NCBI GenBank assembly: GCA_028279245.1
Contig: JANQOE010000023.1
Coordinates: forward strand, 29,294 to 93,293
Source: Alphaproteobacteria bacterium
GTDB taxonomy: Bacteria > Pseudomonadota > Alphaproteobacteria > UBA6615
Direction: 5' to 3'
Length of the DNA: 64,000 bases
Shown: positions 1 through 9,533 of the stretch, piece after piece
How the letters are laid out: the number at the start of each line of letters is the position of its first letter
Numbering within the stretch: position 1 is the stretch's first letter
The notes under the pieces: generated by a model
The model's input: only the letters and a program-made list of their open reading frames with translations
Database searches by the model: none
What the model was told of the DNA's origin: nothing
Translations under genes and position numbers: made by a program

Positions 1-209
1 ATCGAGAAACTGGCGAAGCCGACAGTCCTGCCGTTGCATTCGGCGAGCAAGACCTCGCAGCCCGGATGCTGGCCAAGTGTATCGCCGACGTGGCCCGGTG
101 CGTCGACCGTTTCGGCGGCGCCGTAGTCCCGCTGCAGCTCACCGAACAGGTGGTCGAGGATGTCGCGATCGGCTGCCGGGTCCGCCAGCCGGACGCGCAA
201 GTCAGCCAT
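1..209 (-). CDS. GNAT-like N-acetyltransferase, 5' part only
   Basis: The ATG is at 209-207 and the frame stays open to the left edge, so only about 69 N-terminal residues are present. The visible part (MADLRVRLADPAADRDILDHL at the start, then a segment ending LAECNGRTVGFASFS) looks like the first alpha/beta half of a GNAT fold, where the strand after the GRTVGF turn leads into the acetyl-CoA site. The catalytic core lies outside the window, so substrate and exact family cannot be judged. The start overlaps the end of the upstream hydratase gene by 8 bases, which suggests translational coupling. Confidence 0.6.
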   Translation of the reverse strand, partial: MADLRVRLADPAADRDILDHLFGELQRDYGAAETVDAPGHVGDTLGQHPGCEVLLAECNGRTVGFASFS

Positions 210-987
210 CGGGCGTGGCGGCGGCGAAGCTTGCGCTGACCGCGCCGATGTCGCCGAAGTCGGCGGTGGCGGTGTCGCCGGGCTGCAGCGGCAATGCGCC
301 GGCCCAAGTGCCGGTCATCACCACGTCGCCATCGCGCAGGCCGCGTTCGCCGATGGTGGGATGGTTTGCCAGATAAACGACGGCGTCGCACGGGTCGTCC
401 CAGACGAGTTCGGCGTTGCTGCCGGTGACGGTTTCGCCGCTCACCGACACTTGCGCCGAACGGTTGCGCAGATCGCGCGCCGCCCAATTGTGCACCGGGG
501 CGCCAAGTACAATGGCGTCGTTGCCCGCCGCGTCCGCGACAATCCATGGGCCATGTCCTGCCGCGCCGCCTTCCATGCGCAGGGCGACGATCTCGAAGCC
601 CGGGGCGACGGATGCAATGGCGGGCTTCACCTCCGCCAGGTCGTAAGCTTGGGCGCGCCGCGGCAGGTCGGCGCCGAGGATGATGGCCAATTCGGTTTCG
701 AGACGCGGCCCATGCGTGGGGAAGACAGGCAGTGTCGCGCCGCTATCGTAAACAAAGCCTTCGAGCACTGGCCCGACGAAGGGCGCATCGAAGCCGAGTG
801 TTTGCATGCTGGCGTCGCTTGCCGCGCCGATCTTCCAGCCGACAATGGCGCGTTCGCTGAGGGCGGTTTGCCGCGCGAGTTCTTCATAGGCGCGGTCAAC
901 GGCGTCGATACCATCGAGATCGGTGCGCGGGACCAGCGTGCCGGAGAGGCGCGCGCGCCAGAGTTTGCCGGCTACCGAGTCCGTCAT
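202..987 (-). CDS. 2-keto-4-pentenoate hydratase / fumarylacetoacetate hydrolase family protein
   Basis: A 261-residue protein with the pattern of the MhpD-like branch of the fumarylacetoacetase superfamily: VGWKIGAAS near residue 48, a central acidic PRLETELAIILG segment that normally carries metal-binding Glu residues, and a C-terminal GDVVMTGTWAGALPLQPGD. Members hydrate or decarboxylate 2-keto-dienoates from aromatic or amino-acid breakdown in the cytoplasm. An AGGAAGG ribosome site sits just before the ATG. No other catabolic gene is next to it, so the pathway is unknown. It overlaps the following GNAT gene by 8 bases. Confidence 0.8.
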   Translation of the reverse strand: MTDSVAGKLWRARLSGTLVPRTDLDGIDAVDRAYEELARQTALSERAIVGWKIGAASDASMQTLGFDAPFVGPVLEGFVYDSGATLPVFPTHGPRLETELAIILGADLPRRAQAYDLAEVKPAIASVAPGFEIVALRMEGGAAGHGPWIVADAAGNDAIVLGAPVHNWAARDLRNRSAQVSVSGETVTGSNAELVWDDPCDAVVYLANHPTIGERGLRDGDVVMTGTWAGALPLQPGDTATADFGDIGAVSASFAAATPDG

Positions 988-1188
988 GTTGCCTTCCTAC
1001 TTGCTGTCGGCTTCCTGTTCGCGGGTCCGGAGCCCGTGGATCACCGGAGACCTTAGCAGGCCGGGCCGGAAACACCTAGGCGCGGGCGGCATATCGCGGT
1101 ACGGATCGTGGATGGGCAGCCGTCGTAGCTTTGCGGCGACCTGCTGCCCGCTGAGCCGGTACTTGTTCAACATCCGCCTAGTGGGCGG

Positions 1189-3345
1189 TCAGCTAGAAGC
1201 GCGCCGGCTCTTGTCTTGCTCTTTGTTTCGCCAAGCCTTAAGGAATACGCTCACATCGGTCTGCAACTGGGGATCTATCCGATCTGTTTGCTCTAGCTCC
1301 TCAAGCCGCGACCGGAACACTGCTAGATCCATAAGATCTCCGAGGCTATCAACGGCGGCGCCAACCTTCTTCATGGAAACCCGGTCTCCTACGCTTTGAG
1401 ACCAGCTTTCGCTCGTAAACGCTTTGGCCAGTTTTGCCACACCAACATCGTTCAGGAGCTGCTCACTGACCCAGGCCGTGAGATCCGCCGGATTGTCTTC
1501 ACAAAGATCTCGCCAGCGGAAAAGAATGTACGGCAGTCTCGGATGATCTAGCAGGTCGTCGTCATTCACCGCAGCCTCGATCGCCCCCAAGGCCATCCCC
1601 TTCAGTCGTGCTGTGTGTGATTCATCGACCAAACACATCTCCGCCGGTCGCGACGAGCTGCCGTCTGCCCGAGGATTGTGTTCGTCAAGAGCGGAAGAAA
1701 CAAAGTCGATGAGCCAACCCAACTGCGCGTCCTCACACGCCCGAAGGAACAACCCGCTTCGATCTGCAGAATCGAATCTGTGGAGGGTCAGCTTTCGAAT
1801 CAGCCAATGAATTCGGAGGTAATTATCACCAATTCCAAGTATTCCACGATCCTCGTCTTCGGGCCTATTTATGTCGTCCGCTATCTCGAATATGGCCGTG
1901 ACAAGAGGCTGGATGTGTTCTTCCTCTATCCGAATCGAATGAATGGTGAGTTCTTCCAACAGAATTGGAACCTTAGATGTCCCGCTTTTGCGAATCGAAA
2001 GAGATGCCCTACGGAACTTGTCTTTGATAAACTCTGCGTTGCCGGCGCCTTGGACTAACTCTTCGATCTCCTCTGATCGAAGAGTGTCTTCGCCGATCGT
2101 CATACGGAAATATGAATCGAAATGCCTTTCCGCACATACACGCCGCTGCGCTTCCCATTGCTCCAGAGTACCATCCGAGTACCGCGTGTTCTCGAACCGG
2201 GGAAATAGTCTCTCAAGCGCGGTACTTGCAGTCTGCCGACGGGCCTCAGGCAGCGGGCCCAGTAGACGCTCGAGTAATACCTCTGGCTTCTCTTTTTCGT
2301 CGTAGCTGCTTCTAGTACCACAGATCTGATCTTTGAGATTGCGAATGCTGTTGTACAGCGATGTCTCGAAGAGGCGCATGACCTCTAGCGCGACGAAGTC
2401 GGCCTTGTCCACTTGATCCGCAACCGGGGGCCAACTCACCGCCATCATGTTGGATAGTCGGGTCACGTCACGGGGCGACTTGATGTAGGGAGACACCGCG
2501 TCATAGAAGACGTTCATAAACCGCAGTAGTTCGGATTCATCCTTCGACGAACCACAACGCTCTTCGATCTCGGCAAGCACCGCACCGTTCAAGTCGTTCT
2601 GCGTAGGTGATGGGATATCGAAGCTAGCCTGTACAATCTTCTCAAGAAAGTGCGGACCTTCGGAGGGGTAGCGTCTAGCCACTGATCGCTCAGCTTGGTT
2701 TCTGTCAAACGCCAACAGATAGATTATGTTTGGGAGCCGGCCGACGGATTTCAGCAATCTAAAGACGAGCAGAGCTTCGTCAGGCAGGAGCCTATCTAGA
2801 TCGTCGATTATGACAAGGTATCGCCTGTCTTGTTCCCTCAGTGACTCTGATAACTGCGCGAATATCTCCTCAACGCTTTCTTCCGGGAAGAACGTCTGCA
2901 CGAAGTCCATGGACCGCGACACCAGAACCCCCCAGGAGCCGCCTGTGGCCACGTTGACGGCCGGTCCAAGAACAGGACTTGCCCGTAATAGGATCCTGCT
3001 TAGACGGGGGACGAGTTTCTTTGCATCAGCGGTCTCGGCCAGGGTTGCGTTGATCTCTTGAAGAAAAGCGAGTGTTAGTGCCTCCTCGCCTCTGAACCAC
3101 CAGCTCTTGAAGTCGATTATTTTCAGTGAGCCTGCCTTTTCGCTGGTGCCAAGGTGATGTCTGATAAGGTTGATCGCACTGCTCTTCCCGGATCCCCAAC
3201 TCCCATTCAATGCGATGGTAACGCCTACGGGCGAATCGATATTCGTTATGCTTTGCGCTAGCGCCTGGGCGAAGGCATCTATACCGAAACGATCGTCCTC
3301 TGGTGTCTGTATGGGGGCGTCATTGAAGTAGTTTTGATTGGCCAT
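1189..3345 (-). CDS. KAP-family P-loop NTPase
   Basis: About 718 residues from the ATG at 3345; a TTG nine codons upstream (3372) is also possible. Walker A is G-SWGS-GKS at about residues 48-55 and an extended Walker B, LVIIDDLDR, lies at about 177-185, followed by a sensor-like IIYLLAFDRNQ; this is the KAP ATPase signature. The segment between Walker A and B, where KAP proteins often carry membrane helices, is only mildly hydrophobic here. The C-terminal half (about residues 380-718) is charged and not recognised. Base composition is clearly more AT-rich than all neighbours and codon use differs, pointing to transfer. It stands alone between a catabolic gene and glnS. KAP NTPases occur in phage-defence settings, but no partner gene is visible and a defence role is only inferred. 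Confidence 0.8.
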   Translation of the reverse strand: MANQNYFNDAPIQTPEDDRFGIDAFAQALAQSITNIDSPVGVTIALNGSWGSGKSSAINLIRHHLGTSEKAGSLKIIDFKSWWFRGEEALTLAFLQEINATLAETADAKKLVPRLSRILLRASPVLGPAVNVATGGSWGVLVSRSMDFVQTFFPEESVEEIFAQLSESLREQDRRYLVIIDDLDRLLPDEALLVFRLLKSVGRLPNIIYLLAFDRNQAERSVARRYPSEGPHFLEKIVQASFDIPSPTQNDLNGAVLAEIEERCGSSKDESELLRFMNVFYDAVSPYIKSPRDVTRLSNMMAVSWPPVADQVDKADFVALEVMRLFETSLYNSIRNLKDQICGTRSSYDEKEKPEVLLERLLGPLPEARRQTASTALERLFPRFENTRYSDGTLEQWEAQRRVCAERHFDSYFRMTIGEDTLRSEEIEELVQGAGNAEFIKDKFRRASLSIRKSGTSKVPILLEELTIHSIRIEEEHIQPLVTAIFEIADDINRPEDEDRGILGIGDNYLRIHWLIRKLTLHRFDSADRSGLFLRACEDAQLGWLIDFVSSALDEHNPRADGSSSRPAEMCLVDESHTARLKGMALGAIEAAVNDDDLLDHPRLPYILFRWRDLCEDNPADLTAWVSEQLLNDVGVAKLAKAFTSESWSQSVGDRVSMKKVGAAVDSLGDLMDLAVFRSRLEELEQTDRIDPQLQTDVSVFLKAWRNKEQDKSRRASS

Positions 3346-3483
3346 TGGAGACGGTATTTCTGCCAAAGACAAGAACGGCCACTACATACCACAATCCCCA
3401 GTTGGCGGAACAACGCAGCGTGCCGACCGTTTCCGGCCTTGGTTGAGCCCAGTCTCGATCGGCGAGGAGATAGGGTTCCTGGC

Positions 3484-5169
3484 CTAGCGGCCTCGCCCCT
3501 TCACCTTCGCCCAGCTATCGCGCAGACTGATGGTGCGATTGAACACCAGACGGTCCGAGGTGGAGTCCGGGTCGGGACAGAAGTAGCCGGTGCGTTCGAA
3601 CTGCACCGTGTCGGCGGCGTTGCGGGCGGCCAGGCTGGGTTCGACAAGACAGTCGGTTAGCACTTCACGCGAGTGGGGATTCAGTTCGCCGATGAAGTCG
3701 TCGGCGCCGGCGGGGTTTTCGATGCTGAAGAGCTGTTCGTAGAGACGGATCTCCGCCGGGACCGCATGGGCGGCCGAGACCCAATGAATGGTCCCCTTCA
3801 CTTTGCGCCCGTCGGGTGCATTGCCGCCTTTGGTTTCCGGATCGTAGGTGCAATGCAATTCGACCACCTCGCCATTGTCGTCTTTGACGAAATCGGTGCA
3901 GGTGACGAAGTAGGCGAAGCGCAGCCGCACCTCCCGCCTCGGGCCGAGGCGGAAGAATTTGCGCGGTGGGTCTTCCATGAAGTCGTCGCGTTCGATGTAG
4001 AGTTCGCGGCCGAAGGGCACGATGCGGTTGCCGGCGTCTGGGTCGTTCGGGTTGTTGACGGCGTCCAGCTCTTCGGTCTGGCCTTCGGGGTAGTTGGTGA
4101 TGACGACCTTCAGCGGGCGCAGCACCGCCATCCGGCGGTCGGCGTGGGTGTTGAGATGGTCGCGGATGGCGCTGTCGAGTTGCGCCATTTCGACGACGCC
4201 TTCGGTCTTGCCGATGGACAGGCGGCTGATGAAGTCGCGGATCGCCGCGGCGGGCACGCCACGGCGGCGCAAGCCCGACAGGGTCGGCATGCGCGGGTCG
4301 TCCCAGCCGTCCACATGACCGTCCTGCACCAACTGGGTGAGGCGGCGTTTCGACAGCACGGTGTGGGAGATGGCGAGACGCGAGAACTCATACTGGTGCG
4401 GCTGGGCCGGCACCGGCAGATGTTCGATCAGCCAGTCATAGAGCGGGCGATGGGCCTCGAACTCCAGGGTGCACAGGGAATGGGTGACGCCTTCGATGGC
4501 GTCGGACTGGCCGTGGGCGAAGTCGTAGGTGGGGTAGATCGACCAGGTGCCACCGGTACGCGGATGGTGGGCCCGCAAGATGCGGTAGAGGACCGGGTCG
4601 CGCAGGTTGATGTTGCCAGACGCCATATCGATCTTCGCCCGCAGCACGCGCGACCCGTCGGGGAAGTCGCCGGCACGCATGGCCCGGAACAGCTCCAGGT
4701 TCTTGTCCGGCGTGCGGTCACGGTAGGGGCTGTCGCGGCCGGGCTCGGTCAGGGTACCGCGGTATTCGCGCATCTCCTCGGCCGAGAGATCGTCGACATA
4801 TGCGTGGCCTTGTTCGATCAGATGTTCGGCCCAGGCGTAGAGTTGTTCGAAATTATCCGACGCGTGATAGAGGTGCGCGCCCCAATCGAAGCCGAGCCAA
4901 CGCACATCGGCCTCGATGGCATCGATGAACTCCTGCTCCTCTTTCGCCGGGTTGGTGTCGTCGAAGCGCAGATGGCAGCGCCCGCCGAATTCCTGCGCCA
5001 CGCCGAAATTCAGGCAGATGGACTTGGCGTGGCCGATATGCAGATAGCCATTGGGCTCCGGCGGGAAGCGGGTGACGAGACTCTGTACGCGGCCGGCGTC
5101 GAGGTCGGCGCGGATGGTGTCGCGGATGAAGTCCCGCGGCGCATCTTCAATGACGGCCGGGTCGGCCAT
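3484..5169 (-). CDS. glnS: glutamine--tRNA ligase
   Basis: A 561-residue class I aminoacyl-tRNA synthetase that charges tRNA-Gln with glutamine. The N-terminal [16 protein letters not shown] contains the HIGH motif at residues 44-47, and the KMSKS equivalent is VLSKR at 271-275. The DTNPAKE element and the [10 protein letters not shown] block are typical of GlnS rather than GltX. The C-terminal beta-barrel anticodon-binding region is complete, and length matches the bacterial family. It is a single gene on the minus strand with about 110 bases to the GNAT gene upstream and to the KAP gene downstream. Confidence 0.96.
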   Translation of the reverse strand: MADPAVIEDAPRDFIRDTIRADLDAGRVQSLVTRFPPEPNGYLHIGHAKSICLNFGVAQEFGGRCHLRFDDTNPAKEEQEFIDAIEADVRWLGFDWGAHLYHASDNFEQLYAWAEHLIEQGHAYVDDLSAEEMREYRGTLTEPGRDSPYRDRTPDKNLELFRAMRAGDFPDGSRVLRAKIDMASGNINLRDPVLYRILRAHHPRTGGTWSIYPTYDFAHGQSDAIEGVTHSLCTLEFEAHRPLYDWLIEHLPVPAQPHQYEFSRLAISHTVLSKRRLTQLVQDGHVDGWDDPRMPTLSGLRRRGVPAAAIRDFISRLSIGKTEGVVEMAQLDSAIRDHLNTHADRRMAVLRPLKVVITNYPEGQTEELDAVNNPNDPDAGNRIVPFGRELYIERDDFMEDPPRKFFRLGPRREVRLRFAYFVTCTDFVKDDNGEVVELHCTYDPETKGGNAPDGRKVKGTIHWVSAAHAVPAEIRLYEQLFSIENPAGADDFIGELNPHSREVLTDCLVEPSLAARNAADTVQFERTGYFCPDPDSTSDRLVFNRTISLRDSWAKVKGRGR

Positions 5170-5256
5170 GGTCTGTCTGCTCGGTGAGTTCGGGTTGGGC
5201 GTGGTGTGCCAGTTTTTCCGGCAGAGGCCAAGGGTGGCTCGTTATGGTTAAGAACT

Positions 5257-5285
5257 GAAAAGCGGCTCGTTGCCGGATGCTCCGG
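5257..5285 (-). terminator. possible weak hairpin terminator after the 5286-5777 gene
   Basis: Immediately downstream of the acetyltransferase stop, read on the minus strand, are CCGGA-GCA-TCCGG and then CGGC-AACGA-GCCG followed by CTTTTC. The short GC stem plus four T residues is compatible with a weak intrinsic terminator, but stems are only 4-5 bp and the two overlap. Confidence 0.3.
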
Positions 5286-5777
5286 TCAGTCAATCAGCCG
5301 ATACATCAGCACTTCGTCATGGTAGACGCCGTCGATTTTCAGGGCGCGCGGTTCGGTGCCGTAGGTCATGAATCCATGGCGTTCGTAGAGACGGCGGGCC
5401 GGATGGTTGGTGGCATTGACGGTCAGTTGCAGCATCTCGAACCGTCCGGCGGCAAAGTCGATTGCGTGGGTGACAAGGGCATCGGCGAGACCCTGGCGGC
5501 GCGCCCGGCCGGCCACATAGACCATGACCACCGACGCCTTGTGCTGCAGTTTGACACGATGCATATGCGCCAGGCCGAGGGTGCCGCATAGGCCGTCGGC
5601 GTCGAAACCACCAAAGCCCAGGGTGTTTTCCAGCCGTTCGGCGACGTCCGCGATCGATTGCGCCGCATGCTCATGGCTGGCTGTGCCGAAGGCGCTGGGG
5701 TGGCGTTCGAGGGCTTCCAGGCGGATTTCGTGGAATGCGGCAGCGTCGGCCGCGGTGAGGCGGCGGATTTCGAACAT
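5286..5777 (-). CDS. GNAT family N-acetyltransferase
   Basis: 163 residues starting MFEIRRLTAADAAAF at 5777; a longer open frame upstream is an antisense artefact of the next gene. The order is typical GNAT: N-terminal RRLTAADA strand, a central strand with VVMVYVAGRARRQGLADAL (motif A with the acetyl-CoA pyrophosphate loop R-x-x-G-L/A at about 95-105), and a C-terminal ARRLYERHGFMTYG motif B. The acceptor is unknown. It follows the 5779-6624 gene with one base between, so the two are probably translated from one message. Confidence 0.85.
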   Translation of the reverse strand: MFEIRRLTAADAAAFHEIRLEALERHPSAFGTASHEHAAQSIADVAERLENTLGFGGFDADGLCGTLGLAHMHRVKLQHKASVVMVYVAGRARRQGLADALVTHAIDFAAGRFEMLQLTVNATNHPARRLYERHGFMTYGTEPRALKIDGVYHDEVLMYRLID

Positions 5778-5778
5778 G

Positions 5779-6624
5779 CTAGCCGAGCTCAAACGTGGTG
5801 ATGCCGAAGGTGCGGTGTAGCGGCAACTCCGGCGCCGGGCCGCGGTACATGCGCGCGGTTTCGAACACTGGGGCGAGGCCGTGGCGTTCGGCGAGGGCCA
5901 TGGCGGCGGCGTTCGGTTCCGGCGGGTCGAGGCTGATCGTGGCGCCATCGGCGGTCGCTGCCAGGGCGCAGAACAACAGATCGGCGGTCGCTGCATCATC
6001 GGCGAATAAGGGGCCGATCTTGTAGCCGACACGGCACTGGCGGATGACGCCATAGCCGGTGATGCCGTCAGCGGTGATGCAGGCGAAGCCGTGGCGGGTG
6101 GGGCCGGGCGTTACCCAGTCGGCGACGAACGACGCGCGCGGTGCGGGAAAGAATGGGGCGTCATAGGCGATGACCCGTTCGGCCAGGGCGGCGTCGATCG
6201 GTTGCAGCCGTGAGTCGTCCGGTGCGGCGCCGTTCACCGTGCCGCTGTAGCGCACGTTGCGGTGGGCGAGGACAAAGCCGGATTTCTCGTAGTTGGCGAT
6301 CTGCGCGAGGACGCCGTCGAGTCCAACGGTGCGGCCGTTCAGATGCGACAGGCCGGCTTCCCAGGTTTGCCAGCCGAAACCGCGGCCGCGATGCGCGGGA
6401 TCGCAAATGTAAAAGCCGACGAAGCCATAATTGGTGCCGTAGCGCACGGCGGAGATGCTCGCGACGACTTTGCCGTTCTGGGCCGCGCGGATGAAACCAG
6501 CGGGATCGGCATTGTAGAACGGATCGCCGTCGGCCAGACCGGGGTTCCAGCCTTCGGCGGCGGCCCAATCGAGTGTGGTGCCGAATTCGGCCCGGGTCAT
6601 CGGGCCGATGTCGAGGTTGGTCAC
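5779..6624 (-). CDS. GNAT family N-acetyltransferase with second C-terminal domain
   Basis: 281 residues. The N-terminal half is a GNAT domain: VGFYICDPAHRGRGFGWQTWE is the acetyl-CoA-binding motif A, followed by an ANYEKSGFVLAHRNVRYSG motif B-like end at about residues 110-130. The C-terminal half (about 145-281; ITADGITGYGVIRQCRVGYKIGPLFADD) resembles the YitH/HolE-type second GNAT-like domain found in two-domain acetyltransferases. Substrate is unknown. The gene lies one base from the TPR-protein stop upstream and one base before the next GNAT gene, forming a minus-strand run of three. Confidence 0.8.
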   Translation of the reverse strand: MTNLDIGPMTRAEFGTTLDWAAAEGWNPGLADGDPFYNADPAGFIRAAQNGKVVASISAVRYGTNYGFVGFYICDPAHRGRGFGWQTWEAGLSHLNGRTVGLDGVLAQIANYEKSGFVLAHRNVRYSGTVNGAAPDDSRLQPIDAALAERVIAYDAPFFPAPRASFVADWVTPGPTRHGFACITADGITGYGVIRQCRVGYKIGPLFADDAATADLLFCALAATADGATISLDPPEPNAAAMALAERHGLAPVFETARMYRGPAPELPLHRTFGITTFELG

Positions 6625-6625
6625 A

Positions 6626-8380
6626 TCAGTTGCCGAACAGCAGAGTCACGCTCATGCGCCGTTCCGCAAAGCCGTTGCCGAACTCGAAGCCGGCTGGGTG
6701 AAGCTTGGTGTCACATGGAAAGATGACGGCGCGATTGCAGCGGTACGGCACTGCGACTTCCGGCGCCGCGGCAGGGCGCAGCAGCAAACAACCGACGCCG
6801 CGCGAGCGGTTGGCGGCATCCGGCGTGATCCACAGATTGACGCAGACGGCGCCGCGCTCCGCCTGGATCTCGATGGCGGCGTCATTGTCATAGCGCGCGG
6901 CGCGGCAGCCGATCAGGCGACGCCCGCCTAGAACCGCGGGCAGCGCGCGGCGCAGTTCGGCGGCGATCTGAAACAACACGGCCGGGGCAAAGCCGGCGCC
7001 GAGGTCGGTGGCGACTACGCCGGGCGCGGGCGTTTTGGTCCATACGGTCGACTCAAGGCAATAGTCGTACAGGATGGCGACGGCGTTCGCCGACAACACG
7101 CCGTCGACGATCGCACAACCGTGAGCCTGGATATCGGCGGCGGTCGTGCGCATGTCACATGCTGGTTCGATCGCCGCCTCGACCGGCGGCGCCGCTGCAA
7201 CATGCAACAGCCGATTGTAGGCGGTGCGAAAGGCGCGCGACGGTGTGGGCCGCAAATCGTTGAGACGCGTCGCGCCGTGGCGCAACCAAGCCGCCGCGTG
7301 CTGCTCATATTCAAACAGCAATGGCGACAGCTCGGATGGCAACCGGTCGCGATAACGCAGGTACCGGAGTTGGCCAAGGTCATGGTGGATCTTCGCGGCG
7401 TCGATAGCCGCGTCGGCATCGTCCGGCCCCGTCGCGCAACGTGACGGCACCAGCGCCGCAGCGGCGGCCTCTTCGAATTTGTCTTGTTCCGCCAGAAGTA
7501 ACGCCAGCTGTTCACGGACTAATGCGTCTTCCGGGTTGAGGGCGACGGCGCGTTGGAACGATTCTTCGGCGCCGGTGAACTCGCCGGTATCGAGCAGGGC
7601 GAAACCGAGATGGCGGTGGGCTAAGGCGTAGTTGGGATCGACGGCGACGGCGGCCTGAAAGGCCTCTACGGCTTTGCCATCGTCACCCAACTCTTTTTGA
7701 AGGCTGCCGAGGTTGAGGTGCACGGACGGTGTTGGCGCCTCGGACAGGACATCGGCGAAGATCTGCTTCGCCTCCTCCAGCTTGCCGGTGCGTTGCAGCA
7801 GCACGCCGAGTTTGACGCGGTCTTCGATGTCGACGTTGGTATCCAACTCGTGCAGGCGGCGATAGGCGGCAATGGCTTCCAGCGTTTCGCCGACAAAGTC
7901 GAGGGCGCGGGCCAGGTGCCGCCAGGCGGCGGCGTAGTCCGGCGCGGCGGCGGTGGCACGGCGGTAGGACTCCACCGCCTCCGCCGGCCGTTTGGCGCCG
8001 CGCAGCAGGTGGCCGAGATTGATGTGGGCCGGAGCGTAGGAGCCGTTGGCAGCGACCGCGCGGCGCAAAGCATCCTCGGCGGCGGCTAGTTGGCCACGTT
8101 CGTTGTGGAGGCTGCCCAGGTTGCTGAGGAACGGCGCGTGGCCGGGGCGCAGCTCGTCGGCGCGGCGGATCATCTCCTCGGCGCCGTCCAGGTCGCCAAA
8201 CTGCTGGGTGGCGATGCCGCACAGGTGCCAGGCATCGGCATTGTCCGGGTGGACGGCCAACACGCGCCGGTAGGTCTCCATAGCGCGTTTGACCTGTCCG
8301 GCCTGGTGTTGGTCGAAGGCCTGGCGGAGCGCGGTGGCCGCGTCCGCCACCACCTCATCGGGTGTTGTCTGGGTGCTCAT
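6626..8380 (-). CDS. TPR-repeat protein with C-terminal 2OG-Fe(II) oxygenase-like domain
   Basis: 584 residues from the ATG at 8380 (MSTQTTPDEVV); the open frame upstream overlaps the divergent isomerase gene and lacks family character. Residues about 10-340 are a run of tetratricopeptide repeats (for example ADAWHLCGIATQQFGDLDGA, then several A/L-x-x-LG-x-x-L units). The last 140 residues, including VNLWITPDAAN and ending RRMSVTLLFGN, resemble the oxygenase-like domain found in TPR proteins of this order. The position where I would expect His-x-Asp is Gln506-Ala-Glu508, while the distal His561 and Arg574/575 remain, so catalysis is doubtful. Function unknown. Confidence 0.7.
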   Translation of the reverse strand: MSTQTTPDEVVADAATALRQAFDQHQAGQVKRAMETYRRVLAVHPDNADAWHLCGIATQQFGDLDGAEEMIRRADELRPGHAPFLSNLGSLHNERGQLAAAEDALRRAVAANGSYAPAHINLGHLLRGAKRPAEAVESYRRATAAAPDYAAAWRHLARALDFVGETLEAIAAYRRLHELDTNVDIEDRVKLGVLLQRTGKLEEAKQIFADVLSEAPTPSVHLNLGSLQKELGDDGKAVEAFQAAVAVDPNYALAHRHLGFALLDTGEFTGAEESFQRAVALNPEDALVREQLALLLAEQDKFEEAAAAALVPSRCATGPDDADAAIDAAKIHHDLGQLRYLRYRDRLPSELSPLLFEYEQHAAAWLRHGATRLNDLRPTPSRAFRTAYNRLLHVAAAPPVEAAIEPACDMRTTAADIQAHGCAIVDGVLSANAVAILYDYCLESTVWTKTPAPGVVATDLGAGFAPAVLFQIAAELRRALPAVLGGRRLIGCRAARYDNDAAIEIQAERGAVCVNLWITPDAANRSRGVGCLLLRPAAAPEVAVPYRCNRAVIFPCDTKLHPAGFEFGNGFAERRMSVTLLFGN

Positions 8381-8465
8381 GGCCCGTATTATCGGAGATC
8401 CGGCGGGATGGTGGAACCGGCCAGCGCCGAAAATGCAGCCCAACACAGCCTCGGGAGGGACCGTT

Positions 8466-9521
8466 ATGAAGACCATGAAAGGACCGGCGATATTTCTGGC
8501 GCAGTTCGCCGGAGACGAGGCGCCGTTCAACGACATCGATTCCATCGCCCGCTGGGCGGCCGACCTTGGCTACAAGGGCGTGCAGATCCCGTCCTGGGAC
8601 GCGCGGCTGTTCGACCTGGCCACGGCCGCCGAAAGCCAGACCTATTGCGACGATTTGAAGGGCCGGCTGGCCGATGCCGGGATCGCCATCACCGAGCTGT
8701 CGACCCATTTGCAGGGACAGTTGGTCGCGGTGCACCCGGCCTATGACGAGGCGTTCGACGGCTTCGCGGCGCCGGAAGTGCGCGGCAACCCGGCGGCGCG
8801 GACGGAATGGGCGGTCGGCCAGATGAAAATGGCGGCCAAGGCCTCCCAAAAGCTGGGGCTGACGGACCACGCCACCTTCTCCGGCGCGCTGGTCTGGCCG
8901 TACATGTACCCCTGGCCGCAGCGACCGGCGGGCTTGGTAGAGACGGGGTTCACCGAGCTGGCGAAGCGCTGGAAGCCGATCCTCGACGCGTTCGACGAGG
9001 CCGGGGTCAACGTCTGCTACGAGGTGCATCCGGGCGAAGATCTGCATGACGGCGCGACGGTCGAGATGTTCCTCGACAAGGTTGACCACCACCCGCGGGC
9101 CAACATCCTATACGACCCGAGCCATTTCGTGCTGCAGCAACTCGACTACCTCGAATACATCGACCTGTATCACGAGCGCATCAAGATGTTCCATGTGAAG
9201 GACGCCGAGTTCAATCCGACCGGACGGGTCGGCGCCTATGGCGGTTTCCAGGGCTGGGTCGACCGGGCCGGCCGGTTCCGCAGCCTGGGCGACGGCCAGG
9301 TCGATTTCGGCGGCATCTTCTCAAAACTCGCGGGCTACGACTTCGAAGGCTGGGCGGTGTTGGAGTGGGAGTGCTGCCTGAAGCATCCGGAAGATGGGGC
9401 GGCGGAAGGTGCCCCGTTCATCGAAGCACATATCATCCGGGTGACCGAGAAGGCGTTCGACGACTTTGCCGACGGCGGCACCGACGAAGCAGCGAACCGG
9501 CGGATGCTCGGCATCAGCTAA
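8466..9521 (+). CDS. sugar phosphate isomerase/epimerase, TIM-barrel family
   Basis: 351 residues starting MKTMKGPAIFLAQF, with GGGAGGGA six bases before the ATG. The fold is the xylose-isomerase-like TIM barrel: LGYKGVQIPSWD early, CYEVHPGEDLHDG (metal-ligand Glu and His) near residue 185, ILYDPSHFVLQQLDY, MFHVKDAEF and a late WAVLEWECCLKHP with a further acidic ligand. Such enzymes isomerise or epimerise sugars, inositols or hydroxypyruvate-type substrates. The following oxidoreductase starts 13 bases downstream and the pair is likely one operon for oxidative handling of a polyol or sugar. Confidence 0.87.
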   Translation: MKTMKGPAIFLAQFAGDEAPFNDIDSIARWAADLGYKGVQIPSWDARLFDLATAAESQTYCDDLKGRLADAGIAITELSTHLQGQLVAVHPAYDEAFDGFAAPEVRGNPAARTEWAVGQMKMAAKASQKLGLTDHATFSGALVWPYMYPWPQRPAGLVETGFTELAKRWKPILDAFDEAGVNVCYEVHPGEDLHDGATVEMFLDKVDHHPRANILYDPSHFVLQQLDYLEYIDLYHERIKMFHVKDAEFNPTGRVGAYGGFQGWVDRAGRFRSLGDGQVDFGGIFSKLAGYDFEGWAVLEWECCLKHPEDGAAEGAPFIEAHIIRVTEKAFDDFADGGTDEAANRRMLGIS

Positions 9522-9533
9522 CGGGAGGACAGT

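Noticed and set aside
3673..5187. Plus-strand open frame of 504 codons opposite glnS
   Set aside because: It is a GC-rich antisense shadow; glnS on the other strand has every synthetase motif, and this frame has none.
5286..6053. 255-codon version of the GNAT gene
   Set aside because: The first 92 codons are out-of-frame sequence of the 5779-6624 gene; the domain starts at 5777.
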